The notes: generated by a model not told the origin, from the letters alone. Positions 8,935 to 19,091 are shown, counted from the first letter of the stretch. The stretch: 64,000 bases of DNA from Streptococcus sp. NPS 308 (GCF_002355895.1 NZ_AP017652.1:839001-903000), one strand, 5' to 3'. Numbers and translations are program-made.

Positions 8935-9806
8935 AGAAGCAAGAAAAATTAGCTCTTGTGGAGTCGGCTTTGGAAGACTTTTATGGAGATCAGCAGTTTG
9001 CTTCTAGTTTACGAGAGTCTGTTCTCTACTCCATTCATGCTGGCGGCAAGCGTATTCGTCCTTTTCTCTTGTTAGAAGTTCTGGAATCCCTGCAAGTAGT
9101 TATCCAACCAGCACATGCTCAAGTGGCAGCGGCCTTGGAAATGATTCACACAGGAAGCTTGATTCATGATGACCTTCCTGCCATGGATGATGACGATTAC
9201 CGTCGGGGGCGCTTGACAAATCACAAGAAATTTGGCGAAGCGATGGCCATTTTGGCTGGAGATGCCTTGTTCCTAGATCCCTATGCCTTGATAGCGCAGG
9301 CAGATTTGCCAAGTCAGATCAAGGTGGATTTGATTGCCAACTTATCCCTTGCTTCAGGAAGTCTGGGAATGGTGGCAGGGCAGGTTTTAGATATGGAAGG
9401 CGAACACCAACATTTGTCTTTGGAAGAACTTCAGACCATTCATGCCAATAAAACAGGTAAGTTACTAGCCTATCCCTTCCAAGCAGCTGCTATCATAACT
9501 GAATTAGCGCCTGAAATCCAAGCAAAATTGAAAACTGTGGGTGAATTGATTGGACTGGCTTTTCAAGTCAGAGATGATGTGCTGGATGTGTCAGCTAGTT
9601 TTGAGGAAATCGGCAAGACTCCACAAAAGGATTTGCAGGCTGAAAAATCAACCTATCCAGCCTTGTTGGGCTTGGAGGAGGCCATTACCTTTTGTAACCA
9701 AACCCTTGATCAAGCCAAGGTAAAATTAGATGAAATTTCCCAGCAAGTCAGCTTTGAAACAGAACCGATTGTGAAAGTAGTAGAAAGTTTGAGAATCAAT
9801 GGCTAA
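8931..9806 (+). CDS. ispA: Farnesyl diphosphate synthase (polyprenyl synthetase)
   Basis: 291-aa trans-isoprenyl diphosphate synthase. It condenses IPP with DMAPP/GPP to make the C15 precursor of undecaprenyl carriers. The first Asp-rich motif D-D-L-P-A-M-D (residues 80-86) is followed by D-D-D-Y-R-R-G-R. The second Asp-rich motif is D-D-V-L-D-V. K-T-G-K-L and G-G-K-R-I-R-P bind the diphosphate. It is embedded in the xseAB-tlyA operon, starting within the xseB stop and overlapping tlyA by 8 bp. Confidence 0.95.
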   Translation: MKKQEKLALVESALEDFYGDQQFASSLRESVLYSIHAGGKRIRPFLLLEVLESLQVVIQPAHAQVAAALEMIHTGSLIHDDLPAMDDDDYRRGRLTNHKKFGEAMAILAGDALFLDPYALIAQADLPSQIKVDLIANLSLASGSLGMVAGQVLDMEGEHQHLSLEELQTIHANKTGKLLAYPFQAAAIITELAPEIQAKLKTVGELIGLAFQVRDDVLDVSASFEEIGKTPQKDLQAEKSTYPALLGLEEAITFCNQTLDQAKVKLDEISQQVSFETEPIVKVVESLRING

Positions 9807-10614
9807 GGAAAGAGTGGATGTACTAGCTTATAAACAGGGTTTGTTTGAGACACGAGAACAAGCCAAGCGGGGTGTTATGGCAGGGCTTGTTGTGGCTGTT
9901 CTTAATGGAGAGCGTTTTGACAAGCCAGGAGAGAAAATCCCAGATGATACTGAGTTAAAACTCAAAGGTGAAAAACTCAAGTATGTCAGCCGGGGTGGCT
10001 TGAAACTGGAAAAGGCCTTGCAGGTCTTTGATTTGTCAGTGGATGGGGCGACCACGATTGATATTGGGGCTTCTACTGGTGGCTTTACCGATGTCATGTT
10101 GCAAAATGGTGCTGAGCTTGTCTACGCGGTGGATGTTGGGACCAATCAGTTAGCCTGGAAATTGCGCCAAGATTCTCGGGTTGTCAGCATGGAGCAGTTT
10201 AATTTTCGTTATGCTGAAAAGACTGATTTCGAAAAGGAGCCGAGCTTTGCCAGTATTGATGTGAGTTTCATTTCCCTCAGTCTGATTTTGCCTGCCTTGC
10301 ACCGTGTCTTGGTTGATCAAGGTCAGGTGGTAGCTCTGGTTAAGCCCCAATTTGAAGCAGGTCGTGAGCAAATCGGGAAAAATGGAATCATTCGCGATGC
10401 CAAGGTTCATCAAACTGTCCTTGAATCTGTCACTGCTATGGCGGTTGAGCAAGGCTTTTCTGTGCTTGGATTAGACTATTCACCAATCCAAGGAGGACAT
10501 GGAAACATCGAATTTCTGGCATATTTGAAAAAGGAAGAGGGAGCAAGCAATCAAGTTGCCCCCGAAATAGAAAAAGTTGTAGAGAGAGCACATAGAGAAT
10601 TTAAAGATGAATAA
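9799..10614 (+). CDS. tlyA: TlyA-family 2'-O-methyltransferase (S4 + FtsJ-like)
   Basis: 271-aa protein of the TlyA/hemolysin A family. The N-terminal S4 RNA-binding domain (about residues 1-65, ending K-Y-V-S-R-G-G-L-K-L-E) is joined to a FtsJ/RrmJ-type SAM methyltransferase. The SAM motif D-I-G-A-S-T-G-G-F-T-D-V is intact. Characterised TlyA proteins methylate rRNA ribose 2'-OH at cytidines. The hemolysin name is historical. It overlaps ispA and argR by 8 bp each, so the whole block is translationally coupled. Confidence 0.92.
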   Translation: MAKERVDVLAYKQGLFETREQAKRGVMAGLVVAVLNGERFDKPGEKIPDDTELKLKGEKLKYVSRGGLKLEKALQVFDLSVDGATTIDIGASTGGFTDVMLQNGAELVYAVDVGTNQLAWKLRQDSRVVSMEQFNFRYAEKTDFEKEPSFASIDVSFISLSLILPALHRVLVDQGQVVALVKPQFEAGREQIGKNGIIRDAKVHQTVLESVTAMAVEQGFSVLGLDYSPIQGGHGNIEFLAYLKKEEGASNQVAPEIEKVVERAHREFKDE

Positions 10615-11038
10615 AAAAGAGAGACTTGAAAAAATTAGAAGATTTGTAACAGATTACCAAATCGGAACACAGGAAGAAATCGTTGAGCATTTAAAGGAAG
10701 CAGGTATCTCTGCCACTCAAGCAACTGTATCGAGAGATATCAAAGAGCTTGGTATTGTTAAAATTCCTTTGAAAAACAACACTTATATCTATGAGTTGCC
10801 AAAATCAATTGTGAAGAGTTTGCAGTTGGCTGAGAATAACATCGAAGGTTCTCAAGTAATGGGTAACATGCTTAACCTCAATGTCATTCCTGGGAACACA
10901 GTATTTGTGAAAGGTCAGCTGGTTGCAGCATTTTCTGATAAGATTTTTAGCTGCATTGCGGATGACAATTCAATCTTGATTGTGGCAAAAACAGAGGAAG
11001 CAGCTAAGGAAATATCTGAACAAGTTAAAAAATGGTAG
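10607..11038 (+). CDS. argR: ArgR/AhrC-family transcriptional regulator
   Basis: 143-aa arginine-repressor family protein. The N-terminal winged helix (about residues 1-70) contains the recognition motif A-T-Q-A-T-V-S-R-D-I-K-E-L. A C-terminal oligomerisation/effector domain follows. The usual arginine-binding block G-T-I-A-G-D-D-T is altered here to S-C-I-A-D-D-N-S, so one of the paired acidic residues appears to be Asn. Streptococci and lactococci carry several ArgR-type proteins, some of which do not bind arginine, so effector response is uncertain. The recN neighbour is conserved across Firmicutes. The choice between argR and ahrC as a name is not resolvable here. Confidence 0.88.
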   Translation: MNKKERLEKIRRFVTDYQIGTQEEIVEHLKEAGISATQATVSRDIKELGIVKIPLKNNTYIYELPKSIVKSLQLAENNIEGSQVMGNMLNLNVIPGNTVFVKGQLVAAFSDKIFSCIADDNSILIVAKTEEAAKEISEQVKKW

Positions 11039-11044
11039 GTCGAT

Positions 11045-12712
11045 ATGTTACTTGAAATTTCGATTAAAAATTTTGCCATTATAGAGGCGATTTCGCTAAA
11101 TTTTGAAAAAGGCATGACAGTCTTAACTGGTGAAACAGGTGCCGGTAAATCAATCATTATCGATGCCATGAACATGATGTTAGGAGCTAGAGCGGCTACG
11201 GATGTCATTCGTCATGGTGCTCCCAAGGCTGAGATTGAAGGGCTTTTCTCTGTTGAGAATAGTCATTCTTTACAAGAACTCTTTGACGAGCAAGGATTGG
11301 AATTGGGGGATGAGATTATCATCCGTCGTGAAATTCTTCAAAATGGGCGAAGTGTAAGTCGCGTCAATGGACAGATGGTCAATCTTTCTGTCCTGCGTGC
11401 AATCGGCCAGCATCTTGTCGATATCCATGGGCAACATGACCAAGAAGAGTTAATGCGTCCACAACTTCATATCCAAATGTTGGATGAATTTGGTGATGCA
11501 GCATTTTTTGAGTTGAAACAAGCCTATCAGACAAGCTTTGACGCCTATCGCAAAATGCGTAAACAAGTTCTTGAAGTCAAGAAAAATCAGCAGGAACACA
11601 AGTCTCGCATTGAGATGTTGGAATTTCAAATGGCAGAGATTGAGGCGGTAAATTTGCAAGCGGGTGAAGATGTTAGTCTCAACAAAGAACGAGATAAACT
11701 CCTCAACCACAAAAATATAGCAGATACCTTGACAAATGCCTACACTATGTTGGACAATGAGGAGTTCTCCAGCCTAGCAAATGTCCGTTCCGCTATGAAT
11801 GACATGGAAAGTATCGAAGAATACGACCCTGAATACCGTGAAATTTCAAGTTCTCTATCAGAGACCTACTATGTTTTAGAAGATATTACAAAGCGTTTGG
11901 AAGATATCATCGAAGATCTAGATTTTGATGGCAATCGACTCATGCAGGTTGAAAATCGCTTAGATTTGCTCAACACGATCACACGTAAGTATGGTGGGAC
12001 AGTTGATGAGGTCTTGCTTTACTTTGCCAAGATTACGGATGAGTACAATCTCTTGACAGGGAATAACCTTTCTTCCGAAGATATGGAAGCAGAGCTTAAA
12101 AAATTGGAAGTCAATCTTGTTGCGTTAGCAAATCAGCTAGCTTCAGCCCGCCATGACTTGGCCCAGCAGCTAGAAGCAGAGATTAAACAAGAACTGCAAG
12201 ATCTTTATATGGAGAAGGCTCAATTTCAAGTTCGCTTTAGCAAGGGCAAATTCAGCCGTGAAGGAAATGAAGCAGTTGAGTTTTACATTTCTACTAACCC
12301 AGGTGAGGACTTTAAACCCTTGGTCAAGGTGGCATCAGGTGGGGAATTGTCTCGTCTCATGCTAGCCATCAAGTCTGCTTTTTCTCGTAAGGAAGGTAAG
12401 ACCAGTATTGTCTTTGATGAGGTGGATACGGGAGTTTCAGGTCGTGTTGCTCAAGCTATTGCTCAGAAGATTCACAAGATTGGCCAACATGGTCAGGTTT
12501 TAGCTATTTCTCACCTACCACAAGTAATTGCCATTGCGGATTATCAATTCTTTATTGAAAAGATTAGTGATGAGCACTCAACGGTGTCGACGGTTCGCCT
12601 CTTGACTTTAGAAGAGCGAGTAGAGGAAGTTGCTAAGATGTTAGCAGGAGAGAATGTAACAGAAGCAGCCCTTACCCAAGCGAGAGAATTATTGCAAACG
12701 AGGGAGAAATAA
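11045..12712 (+). CDS. recN: DNA repair protein RecN
   Basis: 555-aa SMC-like ATPase acting early in double-strand-break repair and, in naturally competent species, in transformation. The N-terminal Walker A is G-E-T-G-A-G-K-S (about residues 29-36). A central coiled coil with Q-H-D-Q-E-E-L-M precedes the C-terminal signature S-G-G-E-L-S-R-L and Walker B F-D-E-V-D-T-G-V-S-G. Full length for the family. It starts 6 bp after argR and abuts the phosphatase gene (TAA immediately followed by ATG). Confidence 0.96.
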   Translation: MLLEISIKNFAIIEAISLNFEKGMTVLTGETGAGKSIIIDAMNMMLGARAATDVIRHGAPKAEIEGLFSVENSHSLQELFDEQGLELGDEIIIRREILQNGRSVSRVNGQMVNLSVLRAIGQHLVDIHGQHDQEELMRPQLHIQMLDEFGDAAFFELKQAYQTSFDAYRKMRKQVLEVKKNQQEHKSRIEMLEFQMAEIEAVNLQAGEDVSLNKERDKLLNHKNIADTLTNAYTMLDNEEFSSLANVRSAMNDMESIEEYDPEYREISSSLSETYYVLEDITKRLEDIIEDLDFDGNRLMQVENRLDLLNTITRKYGGTVDEVLLYFAKITDEYNLLTGNNLSSEDMEAELKKLEVNLVALANQLASARHDLAQQLEAEIKQELQDLYMEKAQFQVRFSKGKFSREGNEAVEFYISTNPGEDFKPLVKVASGGELSRLMLAIKSAFSRKEGKTSIVFDEVDTGVSGRVAQAIAQKIHKIGQHGQVLAISHLPQVIAIADYQFFIEKISDEHSTVSTVRLLTLEERVEEVAKMLAGENVTEAALTQARELLQTREK

Positions 12713-13441
12713 ATGACAGACTATTATGTGATTGGAGATGTCCATGGAAAAGCAGGTATGCTGGAAGACCTTCTCAAAACATGGGATGGTCGCACCCAGT
12801 TGCTTTTTCTAGGGGATTTGATTGACCGAGGTGAAGATAGTCGCCGTGTTCTAGAAATGGTCAAGGACCTGGTGGACAATCAAGGGGCTATCTGTCTATC
12901 AGGAAACCATGAGTATATGTTTTTGACTTGGTTGGACAATCCTGAAGAAAGCTATGACCACTATCGTCGAAATGGTGGTGATACAACTATTAACTCAATT
13001 TTAGGTCGTCCCTTGGATGCCCCAGTTGACGGGGTGGAGGATGCCAAGCGTGTTGCCACCGAAGCAGCAGACTTGGTCGGATTTATTCGTCAAATGCCTT
13101 TTGTCGTTGAGACAGACAAGTATATCTTTGTGCATGCTGGTATTGATTTGACCTTGGATGATTGGCATGAAACGACTGATTACAAGAAAGTCTGGCTCAG
13201 AAAACCATTCCACGAAGCGGCCAATCATACTGGGAAAACCATTGTCTTTGGGCATACACCAGTCTATGGTCTACTAGATCAGAAACCAGGTACGGCTGAC
13301 CTTTGGGTGACAGAAGATGGTAAGGTTGGGATGGATGGAGGAGCTGTTTACGGAGGTGTCCTTCATGGAATCGTCTTTACAGACCAAGGAATGACAGAAC
13401 ACCACTTTATCGAAAATGATGGCTTTGTTGCCGAAGATTAG
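12713..13441 (+). CDS. Metallophosphatase, Ser/Thr phosphatase / ApaH-like superfamily
   Basis: 242-aa calcineurin-like phosphoesterase. The metal-binding series is complete: G-D-V-H-G-K near the start, G-D-L-I-D-R-G, G-N-H-E-Y, then H-A-G-I and F-G-H-T-P-V. This is the PPP-family arrangement used by bacterial Ser/Thr protein phosphatases and bis(5'-nucleosyl)-tetraphosphatases. The substrate cannot be told from sequence. It is the last gene of the xseA operon, starting directly after the recN stop. Confidence 0.88.
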   Translation: MTDYYVIGDVHGKAGMLEDLLKTWDGRTQLLFLGDLIDRGEDSRRVLEMVKDLVDNQGAICLSGNHEYMFLTWLDNPEESYDHYRRNGGDTTINSILGRPLDAPVDGVEDAKRVATEAADLVGFIRQMPFVVETDKYIFVHAGIDLTLDDWHETTDYKKVWLRKPFHEAANHTGKTIVFGHTPVYGLLDQKPGTADLWVTEDGKVGMDGGAVYGGVLHGIVFTDQGMTEHHFIENDGFVAED

Positions 13442-13462
13442 TACTCCTTACAGGGTATGGTC

Positions 13463-13491
13463 TTGTCAAAATATTAAAAACAATTTATAAT
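13463..13491 (+). promoter_or_regulatory. Promoter of lepA
   Basis: TTGTCA (13463-13468), exactly 17 bp, then TATAAT (13486-13491). Near-consensus. RBS GAAAGGAAG lies before the ATG at 13520. Confidence 0.88.
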
Positions 13492-13519
13492 AAATAGATA
13501 CCCTGAAAGGAAGAGAATC

Positions 13520-15343
13520 ATGAATTTAGAAGAATTGAAAAAACGACAGGAGAAAATCCGGAACTTTTCTATTATCGCCCATATTGACCACGGGAAGTCT
13601 ACTTTGGCAGACCGTATTTTGGAAAAGACGGAGACGGTTTCTAGTCGTGAAATGCAAGCCCAGCTTCTGGATAGTATGGATCTTGAGCGTGAACGTGGGA
13701 TTACCATCAAACTTAATGCCATCGAGCTCAATTATACTGCTAAAGATGGGGAGACCTATATCTTCCACTTGATTGACACGCCTGGACATGTGGACTTTAC
13801 CTATGAAGTGTCGCGTTCTCTAGCTGCCTGTGAAGGGGCGATTTTGGTGGTCGATGCAGCCCAAGGGATTGAGGCGCAGACCCTTGCCAATGTTTATCTA
13901 GCCTTGGATAATGATTTGGAAATTCTTCCTGTTATTAACAAGATTGACCTACCAGCGGCCGATCCTGAGCGAGTTCGTACAGAGATTGAGGATGTCATCG
14001 GACTAGATGCCAGCGAAGCAGTTTTAGCTTCTGCCAAAGCTGGTATTGGTATTGAAGAAATTCTCGAGCAAATCGTAGAGAAAGTTCCCGCACCAACTGG
14101 TGATGTTTCAGCTCCACTCAAAGCCTTGATTTTCGACTCAGTTTATGATGCTTATCGTGGGGTTATCCTCCAAGTTCGTGTCATGGACGGAGTTGTTAAA
14201 CCTGGCGATAAGATTCAGCTCATGAGCAATGGAAAGACCTTTGATGTGACGGAGGTCGGAATTTTCACTCCGAAAGCAGTAGGACGTGATTTCCTAGCCA
14301 CAGGTGACGTTGGTTATATTGCGGCTTCTATCAAGACGGTTCAAGATACTCGTGTCGGTGATACAGTGACCCTAGCAAGCAATCCTGCCACAGAGCCACT
14401 TGATGGTTACAAGCAGATGAACCCTATGGTCTTTGCGGGTCTTTACCCAATTGAGTCAAACAAGTACAATGACCTTCGTGAAGCACTTGAGAAACTGCAG
14501 CTCAACGATGCTAGCTTGCAGTTTGAACCAGAAACATCTCAGGCCCTTGGATTTGGTTTCCGTTGTGGATTCCTTGGACTCCTCCATATGGATGTTATCC
14601 AAGAGCGTTTAGAGCGCGAGTTTAACATCGACCTCATTATGACAGCTCCTTCTGTTATTTACAAGGTTAACCAAACTGACGGTGAGTCTATGGATGTCTC
14701 TAACCCATCAGAATTCCCAGACCCAACTAAGATTGCGACCATTGAAGAACCTTATGTCAAGGCGCAAATCATGGTTCCACAGGAGTTTGTCGGAGCAGTT
14801 ATGGAATTGGCTCAACGTAAACGTGGGGACTTTGTAACCATGGATTATATTGATGACAATCGTGTTAATGTCATCTATCAAATTCCACTTGCTGAAATTG
14901 TCTTTGACTTTTTTGATAAGCTCAAGTCTTCGACGCGTGGTTATGCAAGCTTTGACTACGAATTGTCAGAGTACCGTCCATCGAAGTTGGTCAAAATGGA
15001 TATCCTTCTCAATGGAGATAAGGTGGATGCTCTTAGCTTTATCGTCCACAAGGACTTTGCCTACGAACGTGGGAAACTCATCGTTGATAAGCTCAAGAAA
15101 ATCATCCCTCGTCAACAGTTTGAGGTGCCAATTCAGGCAGCTATTGGACACAAGATTGTGGCTCGTACGGATATCAAGGCCCTTCGTAAAAACGTACTTG
15201 CCAAGTGTTATGGTGGTGACGTTTCGCGCAAACGCAAACTTCTTGAAAAACAAAAAGCTGGTAAGAAACGTATGAAAGCTATAGGCTCAGTAGAAGTTCC
15301 ACAAGAAGCTTTCCTTAGCGTCTTAAGCATGGACGAAGAATAG
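13520..15343 (+). CDS. lepA: Elongation factor 4 (LepA)
   Basis: 607-aa ribosome-associated GTPase that back-translocates or remodels stalled ribosomes. The G domain at the N-terminus has A-H-I-D-H-G-K-S-T, the switch [10 protein letters not shown] and N-K-I-D-L-P. The C-terminal domain unique to LepA ends with [25 protein letters not shown]. Full length and intact. It is monocistronic between a strong promoter and a terminator. Confidence 0.97.
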   Translation: MNLEELKKRQEKIRNFSIIAHIDHGKSTLADRILEKTETVSSREMQAQLLDSMDLERERGITIKLNAIELNYTAKDGETYIFHLIDTPGHVDFTYEVSRSLAACEGAILVVDAAQGIEAQTLANVYLALDNDLEILPVINKIDLPAADPERVRTEIEDVIGLDASEAVLASAKAGIGIEEILEQIVEKVPAPTGDVSAPLKALIFDSVYDAYRGVILQVRVMDGVVKPGDKIQLMSNGKTFDVTEVGIFTPKAVGRDFLATGDVGYIAASIKTVQDTRVGDTVTLASNPATEPLDGYKQMNPMVFAGLYPIESNKYNDLREALEKLQLNDASLQFEPETSQALGFGFRCGFLGLLHMDVIQERLEREFNIDLIMTAPSVIYKVNQTDGESMDVSNPSEFPDPTKIATIEEPYVKAQIMVPQEFVGAVMELAQRKRGDFVTMDYIDDNRVNVIYQIPLAEIVFDFFDKLKSSTRGYASFDYELSEYRPSKLVKMDILLNGDKVDALSFIVHKDFAYERGKLIVDKLKKIIPRQQFEVPIQAAIGHKIVARTDIKALRKNVLAKCYGGDVSRKRKLLEKQKAGKKRMKAIGSVEVPQEAFLSVLSMDEE

Positions 15344-15356
15344 AAATAGAAAACTA

Positions 15357-15386
15357 AACTCTTGAAGATTTTTCAAGGGTTTTTTC
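15357..15386 (+). terminator. Intrinsic terminator after lepA
   Basis: 9-bp stem ACTCTTGAA / TTCAAGGGT (one G-T) followed by six or more Ts. Confidence 0.88.
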
Positions 15387-15469
15387 TATTTTTGATAAAC
15401 GTAAGCTATCAAATGCGAAAGCTGAATAAATGTAAAAATCAGATTATCATGTCTTCTTTTTATGATTTT

Positions 15470-15477
15470 TACGAATA
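15470..15477 (+). promoter_or_regulatory. cin-box (ComX/SigX promoter) of dprA
   Basis: TACGAATA is the exact 8-bp competence-box core recognised by the alternative sigma factor ComX. It is preceded by a T-rich stretch, as in known late competence promoters, and lies 33 bp before the dprA ATG. No vegetative TATAAT is seen in this gap. Confidence 0.85.
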
Positions 15478-15510
15478 GATAGATGAGTAGCAAAAGAAAT
15501 GGAGTTGTAT

Positions 15511-16359
15511 ATGAAAATTACAAACTATGAGATTTACAAATTAAGAAAAGCAGGCTTGACCAATCAACAGATTTTAACTGTTCTTGAATATGACGAGACT
15601 GTAGAGCAGGAACTTTTGTTAGGAGATATTGCTGAAATCTCTGGTTGCCGCAATCCTGCTGTCTTTATGGAACGCTATTTCCAGATAGATGATGTGCAGT
15701 TGGAGAAGGAGTTTCAAAAATTCCCATCTTTCTCGATTCTAGACGAGTGTTATCCTTGGGATCTGAGTGAGATTTATGACCCTCCAGCTCTTTTGTTTTA
15801 CAAAGGGAATCTGGATTTATTGAAATTTCCCAAGGTTGCTCTTGTAGGGAGTCGTTCTTGTTCCAGCCAAGGTGCTAAGTCGGTCCAGAAAATTATCCAA
15901 GGTTTAGAAAACGAGTTAATCGTGGTTAGTGGCTTGGCCAAAGGAATCGATACCGCTGCCCATATGGCTGCGCTCCAGAATGGAGGGAGAACGATTGCTG
16001 TAATCGGAACAGGATTGGATGTTTTTTATCCACGTGCTAACAAACGCTTGCAGGAGTACATTGGAAATCATCATCTAGTGCTAAGTGAGTACGGTCCAGG
16101 TGAAGAACCCTTGAAATTCCATTTTCCAGCCCGTAATCGTATCATTGCAGGATTGTGTCGTGGAGTTATTGTGGCAGAGGCAAGGATGCGTTCAGGAAGT
16201 CTCATTACCTGTGAACGTGCCATGGAGGAAGGACGCGATGTTTTTGCTATTCCAGGGGACATTCTTGATGGCCATTCAGATGGTTGCCACCACTTGATCC
16301 AAGAGGGAGCAAAACTGGTCACAAGTGGTCAAGATGTGTTGGCTGAGTTTGAATTTTAA
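15511..16359 (+). CDS. dprA: DNA processing protein DprA (competence)
   Basis: 282-aa DprA/Smf protein that binds incoming single-stranded DNA during transformation and loads RecA. An N-terminal helical (SAM-like) region is followed by the Rossmann-type core with V-G-S-R-S-C-S, S-G-L-A-K-G-I-D, I-G-T-G-L-D-V-F-Y-P and the F-x-x-R-N-R-I-I-A-G-L motif. ATG 15511 (M-K-I-T-N-Y-E) is chosen because GGAG lies six bases upstream. The upstream ATG 15499 would place the RBS inside the gene. The cin-box upstream marks it as a late competence gene. Confidence 0.96.
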   Translation: MKITNYEIYKLRKAGLTNQQILTVLEYDETVEQELLLGDIAEISGCRNPAVFMERYFQIDDVQLEKEFQKFPSFSILDECYPWDLSEIYDPPALLFYKGNLDLLKFPKVALVGSRSCSSQGAKSVQKIIQGLENELIVVSGLAKGIDTAAHMAALQNGGRTIAVIGTGLDVFYPRANKRLQEYIGNHHLVLSEYGPGEEPLKFHFPARNRIIAGLCRGVIVAEARMRSGSLITCERAMEEGRDVFAIPGDILDGHSDGCHHLIQEGAKLVTSGQDVLAEFEF

Positions 16360-16411
16360 GGAGAAATTGATCATCCAAATAAACTTTTCTACTATATATA
16401 GGAGTTAAGTC

Positions 16412-16440
16412 TTGACAGCTATAGAAAAATGGTTTACACT
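16412..16440 (+). promoter_or_regulatory. Promoter of topA
   Basis: Perfect TTGACA (16412-16417), 17-bp spacer, then TACACT (16435-16440). The gene start is at GTG 16476. Confidence 0.88.
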
Positions 16441-16475
16441 TTATAAAGTTTATTACTTTGAAAAGGTGTGATAGT

Positions 16476-18563
16476 GTGGCTACGGCAACAAAGAAGAAAA
16501 AATCAACAGTTAAAAAAAATCTAGTCATCGTAGAGTCTCCTGCTAAGGCGAAAACGATTGAAAAATATCTAGGCAGAAATTATAAGGTTTTAGCAAGTGT
16601 CGGGCATATCCGTGATTTGAAAAAATCCAGTATGTCTGTCGACATTGAAAACAACTATGAACCGCAGTATATCAATATCCGTGGAAAAGGTCCTCTCATT
16701 AATGACTTGAAAAAAGAAGCTAAAAAGGCCAATAAAGTCTTTCTGGCAAGTGACCCGGACCGTGAAGGAGAAGCGATTTCCTGGCATTTGGCTCATATTC
16801 TCGATTTGGATGAGAATGATGCCAATCGTGTGGTCTTTAATGAAATCACCAAGGACGCAGTGAAAAATGCTTTTAAAGAACCTCGCAAGATTGATATGGA
16901 CTTGGTCGATGCCCAACAAGCTCGTCGTGTCTTGGACCGCTTGGTAGGCTATTCGATTTCGCCAATTTTGTGGAAAAAGGTCAAGAAGGGCTTATCAGCA
17001 GGGCGCGTGCAGTCTGTTGCCCTTAAGCTTATCATTGACCGTGAAAATGAAATCAATGCCTTCCAACCGGAAGAATACTGGACAATTGATGGTGTCTTTA
17101 AGAAGGGAACCAAGCAATTTCAAGCTTCTTTCTATGGTATGAATGGCAAAAAGATGAAATTGACCACCAACGAAGAAGTCAAAGAAGTCTTATCCCATTT
17201 GACTAGTAAAGATTTCACAGTAGACCAGGTAGATAAGAAAGAACGCAAACGCAATGCGCCCCTACCTTATACGACCTCAACCATGCAAATGGATGCTGCC
17301 AACAAAATCAATTTCCGTACTCGTAAGACCATGATGGTTGCCCAACAGCTTTATGAAGGGATTAATATCGGTACAGGTGTGCAAGGTCTGATTACCTATA
17401 TGCGTACAGACTCGACTCGTATCAGTCCAGTAGCTCAGAACGAAGCTGCAAGCTACATTAACGACCGTTTTGGTAGCAAGTATTCCAAGAATGGTAGCAA
17501 GGTCAAGAATGCCTCAGGTGCTCAGGATGCCCACGAAGCCATTCGTCCATCTAGTGTCTTTAACACACCTGAAAGCATCGCAAAATACTTGGACAAAGAC
17601 CAGCTTAAGCTCTATACCCTTATCTGGAACCGTTTTGTAGCTAGCCAGATGACGGGAGCTATCTTTGATACCATGGCTGTCAAGCTCTCTCAAAATGGAG
17701 TCCGGTTCGCAGCAAATGGTAGCCAAGTTAAGTTTGATGGTTATCTTGCTATCTACAATGACTCTGATAAAAACAAGATGTTGCCAGATATGGCTGTTGG
17801 AGATGTGGTCAAGCAGGTCAATAGCAAGCCAGAACAACATTTCACCCAACCGCCTGCTCGCTATTCGGAAGCGACTCTTATCAAGACCTTGGAAGAAAAT
17901 GGTGTTGGTCGTCCTTCAACTTATGCTCCGACCATTGAAACCATCCAGAAACGCTATTATGTTCGTCTGGCAGCCAAACGCTTTGAACCAACAGAATTAG
18001 GAGAAATTGTTAACAAGCTCATCGTTGAATATTTCCCAGACATCGTAAATGTGACCTTTACAGCTGAAATGGAAGGAAAACTGGATGATGTCGAAGTTGG
18101 AAAAGAACAGTGGCAACGTGTTATTGACGAATTTTACAAACCATTCTCCAAAGATGTAGCCAAGGCTGAAGCTGAAATGGAAAAAATTCAGATCAAGGAT
18201 GAGCCAGCTGGATTTGACTGTGAAGTCTGTGGAAGTCCAATGGTGATTAAGCTAGGCCGTTTTGGTAAATTCTATGCTTGTAGCAATTTCCCAGAATGCC
18301 GTCACACACAAGCGATTGTTAAGGAGATTGGTGTCGAGTGTCCAAGCTGTCATCAAGGACAAATCATTGAACGCAAAACCAAGCGCAATCGAATCTTCTA
18401 TGGTTGCAATCGCTACCCAGAATGTGAATTTACTTCTTGGGATAAACCAGTTGGACGTGATTGTCCAAAATGTGGTCACTTCCTTATGGAGAAGAAAGTC
18501 CGTGGTGGTGGCAAGCAGGTTGTGTGTAGTAATGGCGACTACGAAGAAGAGAAAATTAAATAA
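16476..18563 (+). CDS. topA: DNA topoisomerase I
   Basis: 695-aa type IA topoisomerase that relaxes negative supercoils. The TOPRIM domain (V-I-V-E-S-P-A-K-A and S-D-P-D-R-E-G-E-A) comes first. The catalytic Tyr is in T-Y-M-R-T-D-S-T-R. Three C-terminal zinc-finger repeats follow: C-E-V-C ... C-S-N-F-P-E-C, C-P-S-C ... C-N-R-Y-P-E-C and C-P-K-C ... C-S-N. The third lacks its fourth Cys. GTG 16476 (V-A-T-A-T-K-K) is chosen because AAAGGTG precedes it at good spacing. TTG 16458 is in frame but has no RBS. Confidence 0.95.
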   Translation: MATATKKKKSTVKKNLVIVESPAKAKTIEKYLGRNYKVLASVGHIRDLKKSSMSVDIENNYEPQYINIRGKGPLINDLKKEAKKANKVFLASDPDREGEAISWHLAHILDLDENDANRVVFNEITKDAVKNAFKEPRKIDMDLVDAQQARRVLDRLVGYSISPILWKKVKKGLSAGRVQSVALKLIIDRENEINAFQPEEYWTIDGVFKKGTKQFQASFYGMNGKKMKLTTNEEVKEVLSHLTSKDFTVDQVDKKERKRNAPLPYTTSTMQMDAANKINFRTRKTMMVAQQLYEGINIGTGVQGLITYMRTDSTRISPVAQNEAASYINDRFGSKYSKNGSKVKNASGAQDAHEAIRPSSVFNTPESIAKYLDKDQLKLYTLIWNRFVASQMTGAIFDTMAVKLSQNGVRFAANGSQVKFDGYLAIYNDSDKNKMLPDMAVGDVVKQVNSKPEQHFTQPPARYSEATLIKTLEENGVGRPSTYAPTIETIQKRYYVRLAAKRFEPTELGEIVNKLIVEYFPDIVNVTFTAEMEGKLDDVEVGKEQWQRVIDEFYKPFSKDVAKAEAEMEKIQIKDEPAGFDCEVCGSPMVIKLGRFGKFYACSNFPECRHTQAIVKEIGVECPSCHQGQIIERKTKRNRIFYGCNRYPECEFTSWDKPVGRDCPKCGHFLMEKKVRGGGKQVVCSNGDYEEEKIK

Positions 18564-18573
18564 AACGAAGTGT

Positions 18574-18601
18574 CCTGAAAATAAATTTCAGGCTCTTTTT
18601 A
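18574..18601 (+). terminator. Intrinsic terminator after topA
   Basis: 7-bp stem CCTGAAA / TTTCAGG followed by CTCTTTTT. Confidence 0.8.
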
Positions 18602-18669
18602 CTTGAAGCTTGACAAATTTCCTCACTTTGTGGGAAACTAGTAGAAGATTATTTCAATTAGGAGAAGAC

Positions 18670-19029
18670 ATGCGTATTATTTACCTCAGTATTGGTTTTA
18701 TTTTTTTGGCTCTAGCTCTTGTAGGTGTTGTCCTGCCGCTCTTGCCAACAACGCCCTTCCTTTTGCTATCAATTGCTTGCTTTTCCAAGTCTTCAAAGAG
18801 ATTTGAAGACTGGCTTTATCACACCAAGCTCTATCAGACTTATGTAGCTGACTTTCGCGAGACCAAGTCAATAGCGCGAGAACGAAAGAAAAAAATCATC
18901 GTATCTATCTATATCTTGATGGGGATTTCTATCTATTTTGCCCCTCTTTTGCCAGTCAAAATCGGTCTGGGAGCCTTGACTATCTTTATCACCTACTATC
19001 TCTTTAAAGTCATTCCTGACAAAGAATAG
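18670..19029 (+). CDS. DUF454 (YbaN-type) small inner-membrane protein
   Basis: 119-aa protein with hydrophobic segments at about residues 3-35 and two more near 75-115. The DUF454 hallmark G-V-V-L-P-L-L-P-T-T-P-F-L-L-L is followed by a cysteine-containing A-C-F-S-K-S-S and F-E-D-W-L. The role of the family is unknown. The start at 18670 (M-R-I-I-Y-L) is set by TTAGGAGAAGAC. The frame is open further upstream but without an RBS. A perfect TTGACA at 18610-18615 has no -10 at a usable distance. Confidence 0.85.
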   Translation: MRIIYLSIGFIFLALALVGVVLPLLPTTPFLLLSIACFSKSSKRFEDWLYHTKLYQTYVADFRETKSIARERKKKIIVSIYILMGISIYFAPLLPVKIGLGALTIFITYYLFKVIPDKE

Positions 19030-19082
19030 ATAAAAATAGTAGTTATTTGCCTTGATAAAAATGAAAGCATATTTAAATAATA

Positions 19083-19091
19083 TGATATAAT
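19083..19091 (+). promoter_or_regulatory. Extended -10 promoter of cutC
   Basis: TG-a-TATAAT, about 30 bp before the ATG at 19122. AAGGAG is the RBS. No clear -35. Confidence 0.7.

Noticed and set aside
13451..13505. 7-bp inverted repeat (CAGGGTA / TACCCTG) flanking the lepA promoter
   Set aside because: The arms are 41 bp apart and only one lies in the transcript. No known regulator fits; chance is likely.
18610..18615. Perfect TTGACA before the DUF454 gene
   Set aside because: No -10 hexamer lies 16-18 bp downstream. It may be fortuitous.
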